DNA of 64,000 nt from Lytechinus variegatus (GCF_018143015.1 NC_054756.1:17939361-18003360), one strand, 5' to 3'; positions 24,701 through 39,700 are shown, counted from the first letter of the stretch. Notes: generated from the sequence alone by a model not told the origin. Numbers and translations: made by a program.

Positions 24701-27700
24701 ATGAATCGCTACAATGACCTATCCCATTAATATATAACTCTAAAAAGAGTTGGGTTATTTTGATGCCTAAGAAGACGGGGTTGATTCAGCCCCCCGGCCC
24801 CCCGCCATTATGATCTCGGCCGTCGATCGCGGGATTATGACGAAGATTGTAACGCGTATTACCCATTAACTATAATTTAATCAAATTCTGCGAAAGATCT
24901 CCTTGCTAATTAATTGTGCTGATTAATTTATGCGTGTATATAAGAAAAGATTGTTCGAATCAACTAATTAAGGTCGAAACTTTTCGTTCCTAGACTGTTT
25001 GTATGATTCTGACCAAATTTATTTTAAAAAAATCGATGTCACAATTTTGTTTGTAATGTAGGCCTTTTATTCTGACCATAATCAGGATGATATTAATGGA
25101 GTTTAACACATAAAAGTGAAAATTAATGAAACATAAACTATGTGAATTATGGCTGGAAAGACAATTTGCATTGGAATTGTACACGAATTCATGTTCATTT
25201 TTTGCAATTAAGGTTTAACATACCGTAGGAAATGTCGTGCAATTTTGGAACCGCGTAACTGCCGGCCTCAAAATGGGTCTCGAATCTGCGCGAGACTTGT
25301 TGAAATAAAAAGTCAGTGTGCGGCGCGATGGGAAAAAAATCGCGTTCCGGATTTATCGCGAAAAATGATAAAGATACAGATATATAAAACATTTTTCTCA
25401 GTCACGTTTCTATATATACCGGCGACGCTTTGAGACGCGCAAATATTATCTAAAATAAAAAAAAAAAGATAAAGAAGGCTATTCGTATTTGTAAGTTCGA
25501 TTGCTTTGTCCACTCGCATTATTTCTATTATAGTTCTGAATCTACCGTTTTCATGGGCAAGGGGATCAGACTTTGCGGTATGAAAATAATTTTATAATTC
25601 GAAAGGAATGTATGTAACCTCTCAGGGCGGCAGTTTGAGGGAGTTCGGTCACAAAGCTCTCTTGCAGCCGAGCAAGCGCATCAAGCAAGGAAATTCATGT
25701 GAGCACTCCTTTTGGCGGTTATTCGCCGTATTAAACATTTTTTTTGTCTCCCAATTTGTTTATCATGAAGGCCGAAAGGTCTTTTTTTTGTACCATAATG
25801 TTTGTACCATACACTGGCGGACCCCTTTTGAGAGCGATAATACAAAATTGTAATTTAAATATACCATTTTTACGCAAGCGTTCCCGCCCCACTTTTTTTA
25901 TAGTGAGGGCCTTTCATTTATTTATTTATTCACACATATTTAAACAGGTTCACAAGATCAGAGATAAAATTACTGTTTTGCATCTTGGTCCTGGTGTATA
26001 AAAAGACATGATAAAATAGTAATTACAAGATTTTTTGCTTGTAAAATATTCCGCGGACGAAATAACCTTCAATTTTACGTTAAAACCTTTTTTGCAAGTT
26101 TTTCATCAGGAACATGTGCCCCCCCCCCCACCTGAAAATCCATGATCCGCCCCCGGTACCATCCATGTGTTGATCAGATAGGTAGGCTTAAATATGTCGT
26201 TTAGCTTTGAAAACGAAATAAATTGGATGTGAAAATAAAATCACAAAATACTTGCATCAAGGTAGGTAGAGACGAGTTTGCCCGGGATTTCCCTAGATTA
26301 AACTTTCAATGATTTAATTTCTTCACTTTTCTTCAATCTCCCTCTTAGGTCATGCTTCATTTTTCCCCTTCGAAGAAGAACATGATAATGTCTTCAATTT
26401 TTCCTTTTTAATTGGTTATTACCTATTGTTGCTTTTTTTCCCATTTTTTCGGAAATTGAAATAAAGACGCTTTATTATACTGTTACTTATTATAGTGCAC
26501 ACATGAAAGTGACACCAGAGCCTCATCTTACAAAGAGTTACCATTGATCTGATCAATCACAACTATGGACGGCCAGCAACGTCAACATCAACTCTGCATG
26601 CATGTTTGTTCAAACGTTCATTGTTCTCTTGAAGATTCAGTGTGATTTTTTTGTTTACTAAGGAGATAGCGCGAATTTCCTGTAGACAAAAAATTATGAC
26701 ACTGGTGGATTTCCATAGAGTTACGATTGATTGGATCAATCGTAACTCTTTGTAAGATGGGGCCCAGGGGCCCGTTTTACAAAGAGTTGCGATTGATGTG
26801 ATCAATCAAAATTATGGAAAGCCAGGAAAGTCTACATATAAAATGCATGTTTGTTCCCCAAAAAAATCTAGATATGTGTGTATATCAATAAATTCATTGA
26901 TTTCTTGAAAATTTGGTGTGTTCTCCTTTGTTTACAAAGGAAATTTTGCAAATTTCCTGTATAAAAGTTATGACACTTATGGATTTCCATAGAGTTACGA
27001 TTAATTTGATCAATCGTAACTCTTTGTAAGATGGGGCCCAGGCCGTCATTGCCCCCTTGGTTTCACTCTCCACCTCAAAATCAACTTGCTCTTCATCTAA
27101 GGAGCGTTTCATCAACCGTTGATTTTCATCCGACAAGTTGTCAGATCTGACATCTTTCCTTGATTCTGATTGGCCGAGAAGTGCCGTCACTATGGTAACG
27201 TCCGATAAAAGGGGACATTCACGAAATGCTTCCTCGATCTGATCATCTGACGTTTATAACCCCGCGTGCTTATAGCTGTAAATGCTGGCCTACATTTTAT
27301 ATGTCCATGAATGTATCCATCTTTATTCACTTGTCAGCTTGTATCAGTTATTCATTCTTAAATTGTTACTACTTTACAATTACATTCATTTTATCTAGGG
27401 TTACTATGTATATTCAGTTTCCACAGACGACATTTTTTTTACCAAAATCGTATTTTGTGATAGGGTTGACGTAATACAATATAAAAAAAAATATTGGGTA
27501 AAAGTGCTCCATAAGGGTAATGTGTCCAACCAACATTGGGCATTTCTTTTGGGCGTTTTATTTATCCAGTGCGATGAAAATTTTGCCCATTCTATAGTAA
27601 TTTCTGCTTATTTTTTAACCTTACTGAACAATATGTTTCCCGCATGGGGTAAAATACTGCCCTAAATTGGTTGGACACCTATCCTTGTGGTAGTTAAAAT

Positions 27701-30700
27701 TTTACACACTTTTGTTACCATTTTTACAGTGCATTCAGAAAATGATATTATATTTCACCATTTTCTTTCCTTACCCTTTCTTGTCGAAGAAAGACGAAAA
27801 TATATTTTGGGGGAGGGGGAATCGCCCCAAACTCCCCCCCCCCCCCCCCCATTCTGTACACCACTGCACAAGTTTAAGACAGCGTGAGCCCTGGCATTGT
27901 CATATTCTTTTTCCTATAACAAGGGCATCGAGATGACATCAGCGTGTATTTTTAGAAATTACGTATCCATCGTTGAATTGGATAGTCTTTCGACCAGACA
28001 TTGTACGGTTCTAAATATGCTTCAACACAGACGTGACTTACAATATGAATTAGTGAAAAACACGTATAGGCCTGGCGCACCACCGCATTGCCACTCCGCC
28101 GCTTTCTTTGCTTCCCCAACCTATAAATGATTTTCAGCTGAATTTTTTTAAATGTACTTCATGTCAATTTGAAAACTTCCAGGTACTTTCATCCCTATTT
28201 TGTCTAAAAGTGTCGAAATTGAACCTAATTTAATGCCATGATTTTGTCTCATTCTACACATTTTGCTATTAAAACGAGGTATCAAAACCACCCCAATTAA
28301 TATTTTCGCAATGTTTGATCATATATTTCCTTTCTAAGTCATAATAAACAAAGGCGATTCAGCACCAGGAAAAATGTGCCAAAATAACTAATTGGGGCTA
28401 TTCGTATGTTTTACAATCGAACGATACGCCCGGACGCAACTTGGCTCGACGATACGATACGTTTCATGCATCGCGGGTCGAATTGAAAAGGTCTGAATAA
28501 GTAGACTATCGATGCTCTGTTTACACGGCATCCAAAAATCAATAGACGGTGGAGCTTCAGAAGTACAGAATTATATATGCCCTTATTTGGATGATGTCTG
28601 GAAGTGGTATTTACATATCAATGTAAATCATATAAAACCCTGGGCAAGGTGTGTAACAGGGACATAATGAACGGGCCATATAAGGAATTGCCGACATATC
28701 GGATGACTCTGGTTATATGTAAATCAAAATAAAATATTTTCAGTTGTGATCTAGACGTTAAGGCTTAAACCAGCATATCACTCGTCGCTTTAGTCGTGGA
28801 TAGTATGCACAGATCGACTCCAGAGTGGAAACTGGTCAAAATTGTATAAAAAAATAATATTTCATATATATCGTTTAGTGGTATGCCTACGGGTTAACTG
28901 ACTTTGCACGTACAACAGGTTGCTGGATTGCATGCACTGAGTTTTATTAATTGGGCCACATAATGTATCACTCTGGAGAGAGCCTCTCCATTTGATTACT
29001 TTAATTCTACAGCGTATTTATATAAAAACTTAGATTATTAAAATCAAGCTTTACAAAGATTTCATCGTGAAGTAGCTAAAAGACTGGATATTCGGTGCTC
29101 GGATTTTTATTTGAATGAATGCAAAATGATAGGAGGACGCAAGGTTATGTAAGTATATTCACTTCGAACGAAGAAAGCGCCTTTTCTTATAAAGCTATTT
29201 TTCATTGAACAATCACGACAGTGATCTGTGGAATCGGATTGGGGTGTGGGGCTATATAATAGCGCCCCCGTATCTCCCCGGCATCTCTCTCTCGATCTCT
29301 CTCTCTCTTTACATCTTATTCTAACGCACTCACACCACGCCCACACACACAAACTCCCCCCCCTTTCCTCTCTAATCCCCTTGCCACATCAGTTTGATAA
29401 ATATAACAGGGGTGCATGTGAGTGGTCACAAATAAAAAGATCTGAAAAAAGCTGAAGAGTGTTGAAAAATTCTGAAATAGAAAGAGATCCCACTTTTTGT
29501 ACAGAGGAAAGCCAAAATAAGCTGAAATTAAGCTGAAAATAAAAAAAAAATCTGAACTCTCTCACCCCTGATATAATGATCGAAATAAATTATTGAATTC
29601 TGCTTTAAATAAGCAGACAAGGTGAGCCAATAACAGGTAAAGACAGTTTCTTTATTCTTAATATAAGTTTCTTCAAAATCAATGTTCCATTACCATGAAT
29701 GCGAGGCCCAACTTTGTTTTCATCATAACCTTTTTAAAAGAGTGTGTGGAGTGAGATGATGATGATCGATGATGATGATGGTGGTGATGATGATTAATGA
29801 TGATGGTGATGATGACGATGATTATGATTGATGAAGATGATGATGATTGATGATGATAATGATGATGATGATGATTGATGATGGTGATGATGATGGTGAT
29901 GGTGATGATGATGATGGTGATGATTATTGTTGTTGTTTTTGTTGTTGTTATCATTATAATTATTATCATTATATTATTTATTTTTATTATTATTCGAGCA
30001 ATATAAAAAGTACATAATGTTTATACATTACAAAAACATACAATCAGGCAAAGAAATGTGGGAAGGGCAAGTGAACTACATGTTTCACAATCTATTTAGA
30101 ATGTCATATTTCAAAACTTCCTTTTCTCCTCCTACCCGCGGCCCCTTTGTTTTGTTCTACAGGCTTCTTGTAAAGAACTGGCAGCTGGCCTCGGAGGTGG
30201 ATCACTCCGCCAAAGAATGGGATGCCAGCCAAGATGGTGATCTTACAGCTTCACCTTTCTGGAAGAGCACCAAGCGACCAACATGTGAGTTGATATATAA
30301 GTTCAGTTTGGTTTTGATTCCAATATGGCGTCCATCATCGGACTCTCCTTGTGACTTTGTTGTTTTGATGCAGGTTGAACTAGTAGATTTTGTAACTCAG
30401 AATGCACCAAGAATGTGGTGGGTATTAGGGCGGATCCAGGATTTACTGGGGGGCACTTTATTAAAAAGTTTTCACTGCCGTCTGTGTCAATAAATTTCGA
30501 TATTAAGAAAACAAGAAAAATCGGGTCTATTTGGCAAATTCATCACCTCATCACCAACGTTACCACTACCGGTATCTCCCTCGATCATCATCTTTGCCGT
30601 GTGTTTGTAGATATATTCTTATAAGAAATAAATCACAAAAAGATTGTTGTGACTTCAACATGAAATATTTATTTCAAAAAGAAATATGTAAAAAAATCCA

Positions 30701-33700
30701 TGAAGATAATAGTGAGAAGCAGTATACAAAACGTATGATGTATATGCTGTAAGTTTTTTTTTTTGTAAGGTCTAAATTGATTTGGATATGCCATATATTG
30801 ATTTGCTTGTTACTGCCTGTGTAATGTGATTTTTGAATGATGAAACATGAATAGGCCTACAACAAATACCCTTAAATAGCTAGGGTTAGAAGTTAAAAAA
30901 AAATCCTCGCCATCATCTTCTTCATCATCATGTCCATTAACATCATCTTCATCACCATCATGTTCATCAACATCATCTTCATTATCAACATCATCTCTAT
31001 TATCACCATCATCAACATAATTTATCACCATCCTCCTTCTCATCATCACCATCATCACTGCTAACATCCCCATCGCATTATCTTTACCATCGTCACTCGA
31101 CTCAATCTAACACACTATTCTAGAACATTGAATCATCTCTCACAAAGCAATCTGTGATTTCCACTTGTAATAAGCTCCTGAAATCCTTATATCTGATTGG
31201 CTGAAAGCAAATTTGGAGGTGAAAATCACTGCATGCACATCGTGAAACGCTCCCCTCCATTGTCTAGTGTACCCATCATCAGAAAGGTCCCTCAAAAGGT
31301 CACAATGGAACCTTCCTTGATGACAATTGATGTTATCAGATGCTCTCTGCAAAATCTTGGCAAAATGCACAAATTGTCTCCATAGCCTGCATTCCAGGCA
31401 TATCAAAAGTCACATGGGGGTTGCCTTTCCAACGGTAACGATTAACTCATGGAATGCCAGACTTCTGGCCCAATGCCCAGTCGACGATGGAACAAATAGA
31501 GATTGAAATGGCAATGGGTTAATGAAGTATGTTCATGGGGGATTTAAGTCTCATGCCCATCTTTGACATCTAACTGAAAGGACACGCATTGTATAATATT
31601 TACATATCACTGAAAAATAATGATGAGAGGGGGTGATTAAAACAGAGATAGAATGTAAATGTGGAATGATTAGATTGATAGCAAGAAAATAGATATGTCA
31701 TCTCATAAATATGAAAGAAAATGAAAATGCTTTCACTTCTAAAAACATCCCTTTTGTGAAACATTTTTTAAAATCACTACAATTTGTCACATTTTGTCAA
31801 GTTGCATAAGCTCTCTTCACTTTGCAGCATATCAATTTCCAATGTATTTTTTTTTCGTTTTTCCACAGTCCGAAAGCTTTCTCAGTATGTCTTTCTACCC
31901 AAAGGAGCAGGCAGAGAGGTAAATAAAAAGATTTATAATCATTTTCTCTGCAAGAAGTTGGTCTACTTTTTGGATGATCTACACTTTAATACCAGATGGG
32001 CTAACCCTATTTGGTCTAATGTCAATTTGGCAAATTGCTGTTTGATCTGTAGACACTACTTGGTATGATACTTACATGCATTGATGGTTTTAATAGATCC
32101 ATCAATTTTACAATTGAATATATTTTTTGCAGGTCTACGTTAAAAGCTGTCCTACTTGACTTTGATATCATTCATAAGATTATTTATCTTTGGGGAAAAG
32201 ATCTTATGGAAAATGATCTTAAAATAAACTAATTTGATTTACCAATAGTTTGATAATTATCTTTATTTTTTATTTTCTTGTAATTTCATTTCTACCTGTA
32301 AATTTTTGTTACACTGGTGAAGAGCAAATCTCCAAATCAATGTAGGTTTCACAAATGAAAATGAAATCTTCAAATTAATATATTTACATGTATGTTGATA
32401 TTTACTTTCCATTGGTAAAAAAACACACAATATATCCCCCCCCAAAAAAAAATAATAATAATAACAATAAAATAATAATCAAATTCAGTTATCTCTTTTA
32501 TCTCTTCCAATTTTCAATCCATTTCTTCTTATTCAGAGATCTCAATACTTCACGATTGGTGAGATACTGTTAAAGCTTGACTTCTGTTCAGCCCTCCATC
32601 AACTCAGTAGATTCCAGTATGTTTGCAGGGTGAGTATTTCCACCAGTTTGGTACCTTTGCCACTCTCCACCCAGGTGTAGTAAATGGGTAGCTGGCAGGC
32701 AGGTATTCCTTGAATGCTAAGGGTGACTGATCAGGGTAGCCATGCTAAAGTAGGGGTAATCAGTAATCTAGAATGAAGTGCTTTATATGAAAATTGTATT
32801 AAGGATAATAGAAATGTTGCATATCATTATTCTAATTATTTCTTGTGTGGTATCTATACAACATGATAACTATACATTAAACATAAAGTATATCTTGCCC
32901 CTGCTGCACATTAAAAGTTATCCCTAATTAAGTTATCTGCCACAGTAACAATGCTCAACAGCAAATCAAAATCAAGAATTTGATGGGAGTCGGCATTGGA
33001 TGGCAAAGTGGTTTATTTCCAATTCAACTAATGCCAATTCGTCCAATTGCCAACTCGTCTACTATAATTTTTGTCTACTGTCAGTTTATCCACTCACCAA
33101 ATGATCTATTTTCAATCAGCCAGTGAAAACCATTTTCAATTTTCTGAGAAAATGACAATTCATTGATTTTTTACCATTCGCTATGTAGGAATGCTGCTCG
33201 CATATGACATCACAAATCACATAATTGAAATTCTAATAACTTTTTAATTATTTGATGAATTTTTCTCAAACCTTCGGCAATATTTTTTATTATTTTTTCT
33301 ACTATTTATACAATAAACTTTTTGTCAAGGTGAACTTCCCCTTTAAATTTTGAAAAATGAATGAAAATGAAATGGATATTAGACCAACTGGTTATGAGAC
33401 GAATTGGTGATAAGACGAAGTGATGATTGGACCAAATGGTTCATGAACCAGGTGGTTGTCAGATGAAATGTTGATGGACAGAATATGGCATTAGACTAAA
33501 TGAAAGTAGACCATGTGGTGAGTGGATGAATTGGCAATTTACTCGCAAAGTTACCATAATGCCAACTTTTACGCAGCAGGCCTATTTTTTTATCTTTAGT
33601 GGACACGCTAAGGAGTTTTATCAATGTAAAAGGGGCTTTTGTCCATTCCATTATCTCATTATCTGAGGCACTTCATGTGTTTTTTTTCTTCATAAATAGT

Positions 33701-36700
33701 TTTTAAAAAATCTTCCAACAGCAGAACATCAAAGCAATTGAAATGAAATATAATGTATTATCATTTTGTGTTATAATGTTTATAGTGTTTTTGATGTACA
33801 TGTATCATCATTTTTCTCTTAAAGTTTCAAATGTCAGTTTGTGGACATAACAATTTACAGTCACTACTCATTTCTAATAATGAATCAGCACTATCAAATC
33901 AATAGAAACAAAAAATATAATGCATCTCTCCCCCTCTCTCTATTTCTCTCTTTATTTTCAATTTTAATTCTCAATGTTTGTAATTACAGATTTGGACAGG
34001 ATATAGAATCAACTGTCCTTATAAAGTGGATTCCGGGGGGGGGGGGGGGGGGCCACTTCCATTCACGAGTGGATACCATGCGCGACCATGGGGTCTCGAA
34101 AAGCACCCTAAACACGTAATTTCCATATTCTGAAAATGCACCCCTTAACAGGTATTGGCGTGTGAAACCCTACCCTTAAGTAACAAGTATTGGAAACAAA
34201 ACGATACTAGTCTTGGCAAATGTTCCCTGAAATGAACCCCTAAACAAGTAAAGAAATGTTTTATTGTTACGGGTCCTTCGGTCGTCGGCTTTACCTTATT
34301 TGGTTTAGTACGACCCCACCTTCTACACCTCGCGCAAATCGGACCCTAAACACGAAGTGTTGGGGCAAAAAGACATCCTTTATAAAACATTCTATCTTTG
34401 TTTTATCATCCCCGCAAATTCGACCCTAAACACGTAATTTTCCTAGCGAAATAGATACCCTTTTTTCATTATTTTTGTGTTTTTGACACCCTTATCACGT
34501 TACGTACGTAACGTGCCCTATCGTGAAAAAGACATCCTTTTTACGTGTTTTTTGGTCGCGCATGGTATCCACTCGTCGATGTAAGTGCCCCCCTCCCCGG
34601 AGTGGATTAACACTATGAGATCAATAGAAGCCAAGAATGTCATCAGTTTTCTCTCTCTTTTAATTTTCTGTTCCTTCAGTTTGTGGAATTAGTCATCCAG
34701 AACCACTATTCATCCCTCAGCGGATCAGCTATGAAATCTCTCTTTGGCATTGTAGAAGAAGCCGTCAATGTTGGTGAGTACATGATAAATCCAATCAATC
34801 GTAACTCTATGGAAATCCATCAGTGTCATAAATAATTTTTCATACAGGAAATTTGCAAAATGTCCTTTGTAAACAAAGGAGAACACCCCCAAATTGTCAA
34901 GAAATCAATGAATTTATTGATATTCATTCATATCTAGAATTTTTTTTGAACAAACATGCATTTTGTATGTTGATTTCGCTGGCTTCCATAGTTGCGATTG
35001 ATCAGATCAATTGCAACTCTTTGTAAGATAGGGCAATTTGTGCCAGATGACAAATGTTGATGAAACCGATGCTATCTCCTGAGAGAGCATCAATTCAATT
35101 TCAGTTCAAATTTCTCTTAAAACTGTCCTTCATTCCTAACCAAAAATGCAGCCCTTTGATAGTGTATTCTTGTTTAAAGGGACGGTCAAGACTGGAAATA
35201 TTTATATCAATAAATAGAGAAAAATTCAGAGCAAAATGCTGAAAATTTGATCAAAATATGATAACAAATAACAAAGTTATTGAATTTTAAAGATTTGCAT
35301 TATTCCGGTGAAACATTTCTATGCATGCCAATATGAATATTCATTACGCTGGGCTGATGACGTCATATCCCCACTTGTTCTTTTGTATTTCATTATATGA
35401 AATTAGGTTTATTCTATTTTTTTTACCAAGAACTAAAACAATCGGATTGACATCTGATTAAGTTCATTAGTTATTTATTGCCACAACTTTTTTCATCTTA
35501 ATGGAGACACAACATTTACAAATGTATGAAAAAATGAAACATTTATGATTTCATGTAATAACATACGGTAATAAAAAGGAAAGTGGGGATGTGACATCAT
35601 GAGCCCATATTCATGACGATGTGCATACGACTGTTTTCACATAATATTGATAAATTTTATTTTTTTAAGCCCGGACCATCCCTTTTAATATACATGTACA
35701 TCAGTAGCGGACGGTGACCCGGAGGAGACAAAGCTTTGTCTCCTCGGGGTCACGGTCCGCCACTGATGTACATGCTCACTCCATGTGTATCTGGGTGATT
35801 GATTTGTAGGGAATCTGATAACATACATATTTGTTATCATTAATTCATCATACAGCCATGGAGACCAAGTACAATGTCAACCAGGTCAGGTCTATCATCA
35901 AAACCCTCATCAAAGCTCTCCAGATCAACACAAAGAGTTACATCGGCGGCAAGGCTGGTTGGAACTGCCACTACCATATCGCCCATGTCTGGCTGAATCA
36001 GCTTAATAATGTCCAGTATGAAGAGGTAAGGAAATGGTTTTAAGATTAGGGGAGATGGTATAGAAGTAGCGATTGAGTTTGGAATGGGGGAGGGGTCTTG
36101 CATCTGGGTTCATCAGAGGCAAAGCTGTTCAGAAACTGATTACCACATTGGCAATATCTAGTTGAATCAGCTGAACAATATACAGTACACAGTACGAAGA
36201 GGTGAGAAAATGTTTCAAGATCAAAGTAAAGGCTGATTTAAAGGAGGGGAAGGGCGGGGTGTTACATCTGGGTAACATCGGTGGCAAGGCTGGTTGGAAC
36301 TGCCACTACCATATCGCCCATGTCTGGCTGAATCAGCTTAACAATATACAGTTTGAAGAAGTGAGAAAGGGTTTCAAGATCAAAGTAGATTGAGGCTGCT
36401 CTTGGATGGGCAATGTCATCATGCAAGGAATAACCTGGTTGGGAGGGCTTTAACTGGGTTGTATTGGAGGCAAGACAAGTTGGAGCCACCCCTGGTCTCG
36501 CTATTGACAATATACAATAGAGCGTTGTGGACCAGTGGATTAGTCTTCTGACTTTGAAACAGAGGGTCGTGGGTTCGAATCCCAGCCATGGCGTATTTTC
36601 CTTCAGCAAGAAATTTATCCACGTTGTGCTGCACTCAACCCAGGTGAAGTGAATGGGTACCCAGCAGGATTAATTCCATGAATGCATGAGCGCTGAAAGG

Positions 36701-39700
36701 CAGCTCGAGCTAAGCCAGGGTAATAATAAAAATAACATCGCACCTTGGAATAGAATATTTCTAGATAGATGGCGCTAGACGTGAGAAAGATCTACATGTA
36801 TGAGGAGGGTGAAAGTATGGGTGAAAGTATGATCATGTCACTCTTATCTGTGACTGAGCCAACCCTCAATTACAGCAAGCGTGCAAAGGTGAGGAAGGCT
36901 TTCATGGACAAAGTAGAATGGTGAAGTCAATGGCTTTCAATGGCAAGCTGACATCCAACCTTAAAAGAGATTGCATAAACTTGTGAAAAGCAGGGTTGAA
37001 CAGTGATGCCATCAAGGATGGGAAAACTGAAGAAAAAAATTTGTATCTCCTTAGAAGGCATGATAGCTCAGTTGGTAAAGCAGGGGTTTTGGGTCCGGTG
37101 ACCCAGATTTGATTCTCACTTGGTGCGCTAGTGCAGGTAAGGCATTTATTCTCATTACCTGGTGAGTGGTTCATGACTGTTGAACCTGTCTTATGCACCA
37201 AACATTCACCAATGAACATTTAATTGTGAACATCATTTACCACAAGGAAGGATCAACAGTTGTTCTTAAAGTCACTCTTAACTTTTAGACAAACAGCTTT
37301 ATGAACCCCCCCCATATCCCTCAGAGAGGACCTTGAGCCTTAAGTCCTCTGGTTGCTTGCGAGCATTCAGGTGAAAATAATTACCACCGTATCCACTTTC
37401 CTTCTCTCCTGCAGAGACAAGATGACGGCAAGCCAGTCCTGACCGATCTCCCCAACGAGTGCTTGAGGCAGATCTTCAGGACGATGCAAGACCATTGTGA
37501 CATCACACACACAGGGGAAGCCAATAAGCTCCTGCACGGGTTTTCCAATGAATGGAACCTATGGAGAGACTTCTGCAGATTCCACTTTTCAGAGGCGCAT
37601 GTGAGTAGATTTGTATTCACTTGGTGGTCTGTATCTCAGACTGTCTAATCATTACGTCAAACCCCTGTTTGGAGAAAGACCGCAGTTCAGATTGCAAACT
37701 GCGGTTCTAGACCCCAATTTTCATTTGAAAATCTCAATACCATTTCCAAGCCCCGATAAACCCTTCTTGGCCAGGTAATCCCTATATCAATTTCCCCTCC
37801 ACAGGCCAGTAAATGAGCGTTGGGCCAAGGACAAAATGATAAACAACAGCCCTGCTATTACGTAAGACTTCTCTGCCTGTAGTAGGACCTTCGGAATGAA
37901 ATTATTGTATTCAATATTTAATCACGTTTTCAAAGGCATATTGTATTCAGAAATCCAATGTTAGTCCGTTTTCAATTTCGAACGAAGAAAATCGACCTCG
38001 AAATAAGGGAAGTTAGTAAATAAAATGACAGCATGCTTTGCAGGGACCGCGCTCAGGCTGTTGTGTTATCTTCGGACGGAGGTAAAAAAACAGGTGTTTT
38101 GATACTTAAATATTATTGCTTGCTTGAGGCAGTGGGTTTGTCGTACTTGGAGAAGAGAATAGATTGGGGTATAGTGTTCTCAAATGGAGGTTTTCATCAT
38201 GTACTGCATGGGATAAGCCCAACTAATCTATCAATATGTTCAAATTACCATTTGACCCATCTATTACATGTACTTGTTCTGTTACTCACTAGGTCCAACT
38301 TCATTTAGTCTCATGTCAAGGTGGTCTTATTCCAACTTTGTTTACTTATTATTTTATAATTCGTGAACTTCTCAAGTGAAAACTTGGTTGATTCACTCAT
38401 ATATGCATATATAGACTACATGTATGTGGTGTTAAACAGAAAAAATGAGTAGAGCCTAACTGGAAACTAAGGTCACACAATTTCTTTGCAAGATTTTGTT
38501 CATCGCCTCTACCAGGAACATGTACCTACTTCAAATGTGAATCACATCACACGAACATGGTAGGATCAAATCAGATAGGCTAATCATGTAATCAGTTGCC
38601 ACTGAGTTTATCGAGGACATTGAGAAAACTTGATTAGCATTTCGAAACACTAATCACAACACCGAAATGCCAAATGCACCCTCAGACAGTCAAGTCCAAG
38701 AACATTTTTCTACTTTAACAACATCTTTTCAATATTCTGCTTCTCAATTGTTGTGTCTTCAGTTGGCAGCAGCCGTCCCGAAGAACAAACCGGACTACGA
38801 GATCGACTGGAAGAAGATTTACAAGAAACTGAGGACGAGGCATGGCTTGAACGAAGTGTTCGCCGATCAGCTTCAGCTCTGCTGCCACTGCTATTGCCTA
38901 TTTTGGGGGGTAAGATACAGAATTTATGATAACAGTGATCATAATGTTTAATTTTGGGGTACATTCTAACTGTTCAGCTCTGCTACCACTGCTGTTGACT
39001 CTTCTGGAGGACGAGACAACTTCTATAGCTGACCTTTGTAGGTTCGCATGGTGGATTTTATAACGTGGAGAAGGTTTACGGTTCACCATGTGTAATATGA
39101 AGAAGGGAAGTAAATACAGGCAGAAAAATTGAAATGGAAAGACGAGAAAGGATGAAAAATGAAGTATTCTTTTTAGAAAGTGAGTGAAGTCCAGAAAAGG
39201 ACTGTAAACCAGATGAGATGAGCTGAATATGCGGATTGTGTAGCGATGGTTTCTATGCATTGTAGTGAGTCTCTTCTCTATTCAGGACTTCACTCACTTT
39301 CAAGAAAAGAATACTTCTACATGTCATTTCCTCTTTTCATCCTATCTCGTCTTTCCATTTCAATTTTTCTGCCTGTATTTCCTTTCCCTTCTTCATATTA
39401 CACATGGTGAACCGTAAGCCTTCTCCACGTTATAACTTCTATAGCATTCACCATAAAAACAGCGATACCGATGCAGCGTATGAAATACACGAGGGCGATG
39501 GGCGATTTGGCCCTCATGATGGCCCAAATCACCCCTATAATTCCCCCAAAAGGCATACTCTAGGGTGACCATTCTTTCTAGAGTCGCCCCAAGATCTGTT
39601 CCAAACAATATTCAACCTTATTTAGAAAATCAATATTCTAACTGTGGCAGAAGAAGAATTTGCATTTACAGCACAACCACTTTTTAACCCCTAAAAGTTG

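Larger units (their letters stand above)
21834..30162 (+). other. F-box gene intron 1, repeat-filled
   Basis: This 8.3-kb intron holds the MITEs and microsatellites listed separately, several poly-C runs (23,578; 24,648; 26,118; 27,836) and a CpG-rich patch at 25,200-25,380. No extra exon of the F-box gene and no nested gene was recognised. Confidence 0.6.

Noticed and set aside
29679-29969. 96-codon minus-strand His/Ile/Ser-rich frame
   Set aside because: It is translation of the GAT microsatellite.
36202-36393. Open frame with [20 protein letters not shown] as a separate small gene
   Set aside because: It is the partial duplicate of F-box exon 6 with flanking intron.
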